From UBA6623 sp965238125 (lineage in GTDB: Bacteria > Acidobacteriota > Terriglobia > Bryobacterales > UBA6623), in the NCBI GenBank assembly GCA_965238125.1, contig OZ250179.1, positions 5,394,001-5,458,000 of the forward strand: a stretch of 64,000 nucleotides of DNA. Reading direction: 5' to 3'. The position numbers and the translations under genes are program-made. Numbering within the stretch: position 1 is the stretch's first letter; every line of letters starts with the position of its first letter. Of the stretch, positions 16,920 to 23,603 are shown piece by piece. The notes under the pieces are model-generated. The model saw nothing but the letters and a program-made list of their open reading frames with translations, made no database searches and was not told the DNA's origin.

Positions 16920-17129
16920 GGCTGGTCGCCTCCTTTTCAAAAATCCATTGCACCTCCCTTGTGGAGAAGTGCGCTGCTGCCGGTAGCCTACCGCTTCCCG
17001 GCTCCAAGCGACCAGCCTCTCATCCCATCTCTGTATCTATGCTGTGCCTGCTTCATGCCGGCTCGGAAGCGCGGCGCCTCCGTCTTTTTGTCCCTCCGCC
17101 GCGTCAATCTCAGTGAGCGGTTGGGACAG

Positions 17130-17666
17130 ATGCGCCTCACACCAGTCAGGGAGAACCGGCGAAACCTTGGCCTTACGGTTCACGGTCCACGGTCCACGGT
17201 CCACGGCTCACGGCTCACGGCCCGCGGCTCGTCGGAGCGCGGCCTGACCCTAATCGAGATCCTGGTGACCGTCGCCATCATCGCCGTGATGGTCGGCATA
17301 TCGTACCCGACGTTCACGCGCGGGCTCGACGGCATACGCCTGCGGACCTCGGTGAGCCGGGCGGGTACGTTCTTTCACCTCGCTCGCCAGCAAGCGGATC
17401 GCCGTCAGCGCGCCGTGCAATTCCGCGTCGATCCGGAGAAGCAGATGCTCTCGGCGGCCGCGATCGAGGACCCTTGGCGCGATGAATTTCGATTCGAAAA
17501 CGGCATTAAGGTCGTCTTCCCCACCGAACTCGCAACCTTGATCTTGTACCCGGGCCAACCCGCCCCCGAGTTTCGCCTGAGGCTGGCCAATCGCGCCGGC
17601 ACGAGGGCCGGTCTAAAAGTGAACGTGTTTACCGGGGTTCCGGAAAAGTGGGAGGTCGAACGGTGA
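17130..17666 (+). CDS. gspH: Type II secretion pseudopilin GspH-like
   Basis: A minor pseudopilin. The prepilin site ERG-LTLIEILVTVAIIAVMVGISYPTF (cleavage after Gly38, Glu at +5) is followed by a membrane helix and a GspH-like C-terminal domain (SRAGTFFHLARQQADRRQRAVQFRVDPE). The leader is unusually long. Codons 16-35 are read from eight degenerate 7-bp units (17176-17231), giving a VHG-P/S-R-L/S-T pattern. ATG 17130 is the nearest start upstream; the frame is open further back, across the IS110 flank. It is the first gene of the GspH-I-J-K-L-M-C-D run. Confidence 0.85.
   Translation: MRLTPVRENRRNLGLTVHGPRSTVHGSRLTARGSSERGLTLIEILVTVAIIAVMVGISYPTFTRGLDGIRLRTSVSRAGTFFHLARQQADRRQRAVQFRVDPEKQMLSAAAIEDPWRDEFRFENGIKVVFPTELATLILYPGQPAPEFRLRLANRAGTRAGLKVNVFTGVPEKWEVER
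17176..17231 (+). repeat. Heptanucleotide array inside gspH leader codons
   Basis: Eight 7-bp units in direct tandem: ACGGTTC, three ACGGTCC, two ACGGCTC, ACGGCCC and GCGGCTC. The array lies in frame between the start codon and the prepilin cleavage site. Confidence 0.92.
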
Positions 17667-17684
17667 ATTTCGTGTCGCCGAATT

Positions 17685-17721
17685 ACGTGAACCGTGAGCC
17701 GTGAACCGAAAACCGTGAACC
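17685..17721 (-). repeat. Inverted heptanucleotide array between gspH and gspI
   Basis: Units of CGTGAAC/CGTGAGC (complement of the direct unit) fill the gap after the gspH stop and include the GTG codon at 17694 that opens the gspI frame. The array can pair with the direct array at 17815-17845, forming a stem around the gspI 5' end. Confidence 0.88.
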
Positions 17722-18275
17722 AACATGGACCTTCAGCGAACGTGATGACCGTTTCAAACTCAGCGAAATCCCCGAACCCAAGCATCGCTCCGGCCAGGCG
17801 CACCCCGGAGGCCGACGGTTCACGGTTCACGGTTCACGGTTCACGCAAACCGGCGACACGGGGCTTCAGCCTCCTCGAAATGATCGTCGCCACCACGCTG
17901 CTTTCGCTCGCGATCGTCGGCCTGCTCGGGGTGATCCGGACCTCGCTGGCGAATGCCGCGCGAGTGAAAGAGTACGACCGGGCGGCGATGCTGGCGCGCT
18001 CGACGATGAGCGAAATTCTCGTCAGCGATCCGCTGCCGGTGCCGGGTCGGGTGTCGGGCCGCTATGACGCCAAGGCCGGGTGGGAAGCCGTTATCAAACC
18101 TTTCGAGATGCCGATGCGTCCCCGGAGCGGCGGCGTCATGGTGGCCGGCATTCAATTGACGATTTGGTGGCGCTCCGAGGGCCGGCGAAAGACGCAGGTT
18201 TTCAACGGTTTTCGAAGAGTCCGGATCACGCCCGAGCATATGCGGTCGGCGGCGTTCCGGCCGCGTCGACGGTGA
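17694..18275 (+). CDS. gspI: Type II secretion pseudopilin GspI/PulI-like
   Basis: A minor pseudopilin with cleavage site ATRG-FSLLEMIVATTLLSLAIVGLLGV and Glu at +5, followed by a short GspI-like domain (ANAARVKEYDRAAMLARSTMSEIL). The frame opens at GTG 17694 inside an inverted heptamer array; ATG 17745 or GTG 17742 are equally plausible starts. Codons just upstream of the cleavage site come from a perfect four-unit ACGGTTC array (residues GSRFTVHGS). The gene lies between gspH and gspJ with repeat-filled gaps on both sides. Confidence 0.82.
   Translation: MSREPKTVNQHGPSANVMTVSNSAKSPNPSIAPARRTPEADGSRFTVHGSRKPATRGFSLLEMIVATTLLSLAIVGLLGVIRTSLANAARVKEYDRAAMLARSTMSEILVSDPLPVPGRVSGRYDAKAGWEAVIKPFEMPMRPRSGGVMVAGIQLTIWWRSEGRRKTQVFNGFRRVRITPEHMRSAAFRPRRR
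17815..17845 (+). repeat. Heptanucleotide array inside gspI leader codons
   Basis: Four perfect ACGGTTC units plus ACG, in frame, ending about 20 bp before the prepilin cleavage codons. These are the most uniform units in the operon and so the most likely to slip during replication. Confidence 0.92.
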
Positions 18276-18308
18276 ACCGTGAGCCGTGAACCGTGAACTG
18301 TGAACCGA
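18271..18308 (-). repeat. Inverted heptanucleotide array between gspI and gspJ
   Basis: Five CCGTGAA-type units in complement orientation overlap the gspI stop and end immediately before the gspJ ATG at 18310. They are complementary to the direct array at 18425-18473. Confidence 0.88.
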
Positions 18309-18309
18309 A

Positions 18310-19233
18310 ATGAGTACCTCAGCCTGGTTCCGGTGGATGTTCAGCCCCTCGCGATTGTCTCGAGCGATGAGTAGCCCCGTCCCACATGACTCGCCTGCGC
18401 CTCAGGACGCACGGCTTGCCGTCAACGGCTCACGGTTCACGGCTCACGGTTCACGGCCGACGGCTCACGGCTCGCCCGCCGCCGGCATGACCCTGATCGA
18501 GGTGCTGGTGGCGGTCGCCTTGATGGCCATGCTTTCAGCCGGACTGTTTACGTCGCTGCAAATCGGCGCGACCTCTTGGCATACGACACAGAATGCGCTC
18601 ATGTTGGACCGCCGCATTGCCACGGCGAACGCCCTGATGCATTCCTTGCTCGTCTCGATGGTTCCGATCGAGGCGGTTACCCCGCCCGGATCACGCTTGC
18701 CGCGCTATCGATTCACATTTTTCCAGGGTGAGCGGCGAGCGATGCGCTTCGTCTCGTCGCATTCGATGACCGCCGGCACAAGGGACGGGTTGCAGCTCAC
18801 CGAACTACGAGCATCGGAATACCAGGGCGGCACGCGGGTGCTGGTCAATCAAGCCGGCTACCAGGGGCCGCTCGCGCTCGGCGAATTGGTGAGCGGCCGC
18901 GTATCCCTCCCCGGCGTGCGGGGGGGGAGGCTCGTGTTCCGGCCGATACGCGCCTTGCCGACTTCGCTGATCGCGGTTGATCAACTTCGCGGATGCACCT
19001 TTAGCTACTTGAAACGCCGCCGCCGCGCCGAACCGGCGACCTGGGTCACGGCGTGGGATGAGCGCGACGCCCTCCCGGCCGCGGTTCGCATCGAGCTGAC
19101 GCCGTCGACAAAGGCCGCTCAACGGGCGCGCGCTTTACCGATTTCAATCATTGCTCCGATCCGCGCCGAGAAAGTCAGGGAAATGACGGCGGCGGAGATG
19201 ATCGCGCTGCGGCGCGCCGGGAGGCTGCGTTGA
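18310..19233 (+). CDS. gspJ: Type II secretion pseudopilin GspJ-like
   Basis: A 307-residue minor pseudopilin. The cleavage site PAAG-MTLIEVLVAVALMAMLSAGLFTSL is preceded by an abnormally long leader of about 60 residues, the last third of which is translated from a seven-unit heptamer array. The C-terminal GspJ domain (TQNALMLDRRIATANALMHSLL...LPAAVRIELTPS) is intact. The stop overlaps the gspK start (ATGA-type overlap, 19230-19233). Confidence 0.85.
   Translation: MSTSAWFRWMFSPSRLSRAMSSPVPHDSPAPQDARLAVNGSRFTAHGSRPTAHGSPAAGMTLIEVLVAVALMAMLSAGLFTSLQIGATSWHTTQNALMLDRRIATANALMHSLLVSMVPIEAVTPPGSRLPRYRFTFFQGERRAMRFVSSHSMTAGTRDGLQLTELRASEYQGGTRVLVNQAGYQGPLALGELVSGRVSLPGVRGGRLVFRPIRALPTSLIAVDQLRGCTFSYLKRRRRAEPATWVTAWDERDALPAAVRIELTPSTKAAQRARALPISIIAPIRAEKVREMTAAEMIALRRAGRLR
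18425..18473 (+). repeat. Heptanucleotide array inside gspJ leader codons
   Basis: Seven direct 7-bp units alternating ACGGCTC and ACGGTTC (one ACGGCCG), read in frame as an N-G-S-R-F-T-A-H-G-S-R pattern, ending about 15 bp before the cleavage-site codons. Confidence 0.92.
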
Positions 19234-20180
19234 CCGGCGTCCCCGCCCGCGGACGCCGTGGAAGCGCCTTACTGGCGGTGATGTGGTTCTCGGCCGCGCT
19301 TTCCGCCATCGCCTTCACGTTGTCGATGACGGTGCGTACGGAACTGGACCGTGCCGGCCTGCATGTTGCCTCGACCCGCGCGTATTTTCTGGCGCAGGGA
19401 GCGATCGAGATCGCCGCCAAGCGCATGCTCGACCGAGCCGTCGAGGAAGAAGAGTTCGCCGACCGAGGCTTTGCCGCGGGACAAAGTGCGATGGAAATGG
19501 TTCTTCCCGGTGGCTCGGTCCATGTCGAGATCATCGGCAATAGCGGAAAGCTGAATATTCGCACTGTGCCGCCGGAAGTGCTGGCGCGGCTGCTGACGGC
19601 TTCCGGGGCCGAACCCGGCCGCGCGGTGAGTGTCGCCGGGCGCATCGCCGAGCTGAGGAAACGGACCCGGCGCGGCGAACGGTCCGCGGAATTTTCGTCC
19701 TTGCCTTCGTCTTTCTCCCTCTCTCGATCGTCTTTCCAACAGATAGAGGAGCTTCTGCTCGTCCCCGGCATGACGCCGGAGTTGCTCTACGGCAGCTTCA
19801 TCGGTGATCGCGACGGGAACTTGGTTCACGTGGACGGGCTTTATCACCAAGTCACCATGCGAGGTTCGGGAGCCATCGATGCGAACTACGCTTCGCCCGC
19901 GCTTCTTCGGGCGGCGGGACTGCCGCCGGGGGAGATCCAGAGGATCCGCCGCATGCGCGCCTTGCGGCCTCTTTCCAAGGAAGACTTTCCGAACTTGAGA
20001 GCCCCGAACGAAGGCTTTCGGATGGGATTCGGCGGTCAAGAGAACCACTTTACTTTGTGGTCGACCGCCGAGCTCAAGAATGGACAAACCAGGCGCACGG
20101 TAGGCGCCGAGCTCACGCGCGCGCAGCAACGGAGTCCCCTGGGCTCTCAGATAGTACGCTGGTTTGACGCCCCTTTCTAA
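19230..20180 (+). CDS. gspK: Type II secretion protein GspK
   Basis: A 316-residue pseudopilin-tip protein. The site RRG-SALLAVMWFSAALSAIAFTLSM lacks the +5 Glu, as is usual for GspK. The large soluble domain has the helix-hairpin-helix-like features of the family (NIRTVPPEVLARLLTASG, IEELLLVPGMTPELL, IDANYASPALLRAAGLPPGEI). A Ser-rich insert near residues 152-168 comes from pyrimidine-rich, imperfectly repeated DNA (about 19692-19738, TTCGTC/TTTCC units). It starts inside the gspJ stop and ends 24 bp before gspL. Confidence 0.88.
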   Translation: MTGVPARGRRGSALLAVMWFSAALSAIAFTLSMTVRTELDRAGLHVASTRAYFLAQGAIEIAAKRMLDRAVEEEEFADRGFAAGQSAMEMVLPGGSVHVEIIGNSGKLNIRTVPPEVLARLLTASGAEPGRAVSVAGRIAELRKRTRRGERSAEFSSLPSSFSLSRSSFQQIEELLLVPGMTPELLYGSFIGDRDGNLVHVDGLYHQVTMRGSGAIDANYASPALLRAAGLPPGEIQRIRRMRALRPLSKEDFPNLRAPNEGFRMGFGGQENHFTLWSTAELKNGQTRRTVGAELTRAQQRSPLGSQIVRWFDAPF

Positions 20181-20203
20181 AGAGTTTTCCGAGCCGAAGC
20201 GCT

Positions 20204-21709
20204 ATGAACGCGAACCAAATTTTCCGTCTGGGCACCGGCTGCGGCATCGAGATCCGCGGCGCGGATCTTCGCGTCGCCGCCGTGCGCTCGCGTCGCGCGG
20301 GCGTGCAAGTGTTGGGGCATTGTGTGATCGGGGGTTTTCGTGAGCGTCCCGCCGCCGAATGGGGCGCCGAGTACCGTGCATTTCTCGAAGACTTGCATCT
20401 TTCGCACCTCTCGGCGACCATCGTGCTGCCGCGTAGTGACGTGATCGTCCGCGAACTGCGGATGCCGCCGCTCGGGAAGAAAGAACTGGCGGCGGCGGTG
20501 GGCTACCAGTTGGAGAACCTTCACCCGTTCGACCCCGGCGAAATCTATCATGCGTTCGCCCCGCTGCCTCCCTTGGGAGAGGAAAACATCTCGTTGCCGT
20601 TGGCCATCGTGATCGCGGAGAAAAGTAAGGTGGACGCCTATGCCGACTTGTTCGACAACGCGGGGATTGCCGTGGAGTCTTTTACGGTCGCGGCCGCGGC
20701 GTTCTTCGGCGGCGTGCGGGTACGTTGGGACGCGCCTCCAGTGCCGTTCGTCATTGCCGATCGTGGCGCCGAAGGTTTGGAGATTTATGGAGAGGGGACG
20801 GGGCGAGCTCTGCTGAGCGCGCAGTTTGATCTGAAGCGCATGCCCGCCGGGCGGGCATTGAGCCTTGCCGGAGCCGATTTGCGCCTCGATACCGACCAGA
20901 GGGCGAAGTTGGTTCGGGTCGGCGAGACTCGCGAGCAATCCGATGCCGGTGTCGAGTCCGCCGAGAGCTTCGAACCCTGTCGCGTCGAAGAACTGCTCCC
21001 CGCGCCGATCGACGCGCCGATCGACTTCGATGCCGCCAACACCGCGACGGCTTTCGCGGCGGGGCTGGATGCCGCCTGTCCGCGGCTGGGTTGGAATGCG
21101 AATCTTCTTCCCGCCGAACGAAGGAAAAAGAATTCGCGCTGGATGTATTTGCCGACGGCGGCCTTGGCGGCGGCGTGTTTGTTGCTGATGTTGGGTTTCC
21201 CGCTGCGCGGCTGGATCCAAGACGGCGGTTACATCCGCGCCATCGAAGCCGAGACGGCGCGACTGAGCCTCACCGTCCAACAGGTGGATGCTCTGGATGC
21301 CGAAGCCCGAGAAAGCAAGCAGAAATACGCCGTGCTGGAGGCGTTTGAACGGCGTGCCGGCGCGGACCTGAAAATCCTCAGCGAGCTGTCGGATTTGTTG
21401 CCCGAAACGGTTTGGCTGAGTTCGTTGGAGATGGATGATGAAGGCGTCCGAATCCAGGGGATAGCCGACAGCGCCGCTCCCCTGTTGGAGATGGTGAACG
21501 AAGCCGTCACTTTGACCGAAGCGGAATTTTCGGCCTCGATTGTCACGACCAAGGACGGCACGGAGCAATTTCGGATGGCGGCGAACCGGCGGGCGGTTGA
21601 GGAAGCCGAAGATCGGGCGGCCCCGCCGGCAGCGGCGTCGGCTTCGGATGAGCCCGAGCCCGACGCCGGCGGCGGCCTGGGAGAAGACGGCGCGGCCGAG
21701 GCGCAATAG
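20204..21709 (+). CDS. gspL: GspL-type assembly protein (PilM-like plus PilN-like fusion)
   Basis: A 501-residue inner-membrane platform protein. Residues 15-300 are an actin-like PilM/GspL cytoplasmic domain (CGIEIRGADLRVAAVRSRR, LPRSDVIVRELRMPP, GYQLENLHPFDPGEIY). A membrane segment (MYLPTAALAAACLLLMLGFPL) and a coiled coil with a PilN-like periplasmic domain follow (LSELSDLLPETVWLSSLEMD). The tail is Ala/Glu/Pro-rich. It links the secretion ATPase to the pseudopilus; the ATPase gene is not in this window. Confidence 0.87.
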   Translation: MNANQIFRLGTGCGIEIRGADLRVAAVRSRRAGVQVLGHCVIGGFRERPAAEWGAEYRAFLEDLHLSHLSATIVLPRSDVIVRELRMPPLGKKELAAAVGYQLENLHPFDPGEIYHAFAPLPPLGEENISLPLAIVIAEKSKVDAYADLFDNAGIAVESFTVAAAAFFGGVRVRWDAPPVPFVIADRGAEGLEIYGEGTGRALLSAQFDLKRMPAGRALSLAGADLRLDTDQRAKLVRVGETREQSDAGVESAESFEPCRVEELLPAPIDAPIDFDAANTATAFAAGLDAACPRLGWNANLLPAERRKKNSRWMYLPTAALAAACLLLMLGFPLRGWIQDGGYIRAIEAETARLSLTVQQVDALDAEARESKQKYAVLEAFERRAGADLKILSELSDLLPETVWLSSLEMDDEGVRIQGIADSAAPLLEMVNEAVTLTEAEFSASIVTTKDGTEQFRMAANRRAVEEAEDRAAPPAAASASDEPEPDAGGGLGEDGAAEAQ

Positions 21710-21722
21710 AGCGAACACAACG

Positions 21723-22319
21723 ATGACCGAGCGAGACAAAAAAGCGCTGATCGGCTTGGGGATTGCCGTCGTTCTGTTTCTGCTGTTGCAGACCGACATG
21801 CCTCTGCCCGGTCTCGGCGGCGGGTCGACAGAGTCGACGTCGGTCGAGGCGGCGGAGCAAAAGCTCCGTCTGGCTCGCGCCCGGGCCGGCTGCGGGCCGT
21901 TGGTCGAAGCCGAGGCGAAATCCGCGCGGGAGTCTCTCGAAGGTGTCGAAAAGGGTTTGCTTCAATCCGAAAACGCCGCCCTTGCCAAGGCCGAAATGCG
22001 CCAGATCGTGGAAGACCTGCTGCGAGCCGAAGGCATCGCCATGCAGAGCGCCGTGTTCGCGGCCGTGGAACGTCAAGGCGAGCACTACGCGGTCGTGCCT
22101 GTCGTGGTCCACGTTAGCTGCCGCATCGAGCAGCTCGTCAATTGGTTGGCGGCGGTCGGCAACGCCCCCAAGCTTCTCGCCACTCGGATGATTCGGGTCA
22201 ATTCGGCCAACAAAGACACCAAGGCCGTCAAGGCGCGCGTCACAGTGGCGGGTTTCCTGCCCGTCGCGCGGACGCCCGAGCTGATCGAGGACGAGTCCGG
22301 CCTAGGGGGCTCGCGGTGA
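21723..22319 (+). CDS. gspM: GspM-like type II secretion protein
   Basis: A 198-residue bitopic membrane protein: a short cytoplasmic N-terminus, one membrane helix (LIGLGIAVVLFLLLQ), a coiled coil, and a ferredoxin-like PilO/GspM periplasmic domain (AEMRQIVEDLLRAEGIAMQ...IEQLVNWLAAVGNAPKLL). ATG 21723 is used because it puts the helix at residues 8-22 and lies 13 bp after gspL. It shares bases with the next gene (GTGA, 22316-22319). Confidence 0.82.
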   Translation: MTERDKKALIGLGIAVVLFLLLQTDMPLPGLGGGSTESTSVEAAEQKLRLARARAGCGPLVEAEAKSARESLEGVEKGLLQSENAALAKAEMRQIVEDLLRAEGIAMQSAVFAAVERQGEHYAVVPVVVHVSCRIEQLVNWLAAVGNAPKLLATRMIRVNSANKDTKAVKARVTVAGFLPVARTPELIEDESGLGGSR

Positions 22320-23080
22320 AGCAAAAACTGCTCGCCCTCAACATCGGTCTGGGGCTGATCATTGTTTTCGCCGCGGTGGAGTTGGTCAGTCGCATCCGCG
22401 AAGCCGACGAGCGCCGCGATGCCCTACTGGGCGCCTCCGATACCAAGGAGTCGCCTGATTTCCCGGCGCCCGAGCAGGCCGCCCGACTGCGTCCGGCCGA
22501 CTACAGGCCCATTGTCGATCGACTCCTGTTTTCCCCCGACCGCAACCCGGTGATCGAAGTCGAGGAGCCGGTCGAGGAGAAAGCCGAACGCCCGGCCTTT
22601 CCGCTGTTGGTCGGCGTGATGGATTTCGGCGGCGGCCCGGTCGCGATGATGTCGGAAACCGCTCGCGGCACGCCGCGCCCGGTAGCGGTCGGCGAGAAAG
22701 TCGGCGAGTTCACTTTCCTGGCCGCGCTGGACGATCGCATTACCCTCGAGTGGTCCGGCCGCAAGTTTGAAGTCGGCGAGGACGAACTGACCGGCGCCGA
22801 GGCAAGCAGCAGCCAATCCAAACCGAAAAGGCCCCGGGCTCGGCAAACCGCGGCGCGGCGTCGCTCGAAGGCCGCCTCTTCGGCGAATCTCAGCGGCGAA
22901 AAGCCCAAGAGCGCGAGCAGCAAACACTACATCGGCCCGCCGTTATCCGGACAAAGCGGCCGCCGCGCCGCCGATCCCAACGACGGCGTCGCCGACGGTA
23001 CCGCATCAGAAGGTTGGGTGCGCAAAGTGCGCAAGACGCCCTTCGGTTCACAGCACTGGTGGGAAGCGCAACCGAAATGA
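22316..23080 (+). CDS. gspC: GspC-like type II secretion protein with C-terminal KTPFG motif
   Basis: About 254 residues starting at a GTG that overlaps the gspM stop. It has one N-terminal membrane helix (LLALNIGLGLIIVFAAVELV), then the GspC-type segment YRPIVDRLLFSPDRNPV and a homology-region domain (LLVGVMDFGGGPVAMM...GEKVGEFTFLAALDDRITLEW). The tail is basic and disordered and ends VRKVRKTPFGSQHWW, a motif that reappears in the next protein. It should connect the inner-membrane platform to the secretin. The assignment rests on position, topology and the LFSPDRNP segment. Confidence 0.75.
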   Translation: MKQKLLALNIGLGLIIVFAAVELVSRIREADERRDALLGASDTKESPDFPAPEQAARLRPADYRPIVDRLLFSPDRNPVIEVEEPVEEKAERPAFPLLVGVMDFGGGPVAMMSETARGTPRPVAVGEKVGEFTFLAALDDRITLEWSGRKFEVGEDELTGAEASSSQSKPKRPRARQTAARRRSKAASSANLSGEKPKSASSKHYIGPPLSGQSGRRAADPNDGVADGTASEGWVRKVRKTPFGSQHWWEAQPK

Positions 23081-23091
23081 GTAGGAGAGTA

Positions 23092-23577
23092 ATGATGAGT
23101 ATGCACAAGACCTTCCGGCGTGGAAATGTACGCCCCGGCCCGGCGGCCCTGTTGCTGCTGGGATGCATGGTCCCATGGCCGCTTCCCGGCGTCGCCGAAT
23201 TGCGCGAGCCGGAGCGGAAACAGGATGCGGAGCGGAAGCAGGATAAGGCGTCGGCCGCCGCCACGCTCAACGAGGGCGAGTACTTCAAGAAGACGCCGTT
23301 CGGCGTGACGAAACGCGGTCCCGCCAAACAGACCGACAAGCTTGCCGGAACACGCAACGTCAAAGTCGAGGAAAACGGCGACCTTATTACGTTTCGCCGC
23401 GCCACGCCTTTCGGCAAGCAAGTCTGGAAACGCAAGCGTTCCGAGTTGTCGGCCTTCGAAAAGAGATTGCTTGAAGCGGATCACGCCGCCGAGCCCGCCC
23501 CGAATGCCGCGGCGAGTTCGGCCCCACGGAAAAAATCAGCCGAGCCTGCCTCGGGAGACAAGAAAACCGACCGCTAA
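23092..23577 (+). CDS. Small lipoprotein in the T2SS operon, repeated TPFG motifs
   Basis: A 161-residue protein I cannot assign to a family. The N-terminus ends in a lipobox-like LLLLGC (Cys25), so outer-membrane lipidation is possible. Two copies of a TPFG motif follow, EYFKKTPFGVTKRG and FRRATPFGKQVWKRK; the upstream GspC ends with the same motif. The remainder is charged and low-complexity. ATG 23092 is chosen because AGGAG lies 6 bp upstream; ATG 23077 overlaps the gspC stop. Its position before the secretin suggests a pilotin-like role (inference). Confidence 0.7.
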   Translation: MMSMHKTFRRGNVRPGPAALLLLGCMVPWPLPGVAELREPERKQDAERKQDKASAAATLNEGEYFKKTPFGVTKRGPAKQTDKLAGTRNVKVEENGDLITFRRATPFGKQVWKRKRSELSAFEKRLLEADHAAEPAPNAAASSAPRKKSAEPASGDKKTDR

Positions 23578-23603
23578 CGAGGATAGAACGAAAGCCGCCC
23601 GCC

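Noticed and set aside
17176..18473. CRISPR array
   Set aside because: The repeats are 7 bp, contiguous and without unique spacers, and they are translated in frame. No Cas gene is present.
20177..21799. Minus-strand frame of 540 codons opposite gspL
   Set aside because: The plus strand has a clear GspL protein with proper domains; the antisense protein is Arg/Gly/Gln-rich with no family features.
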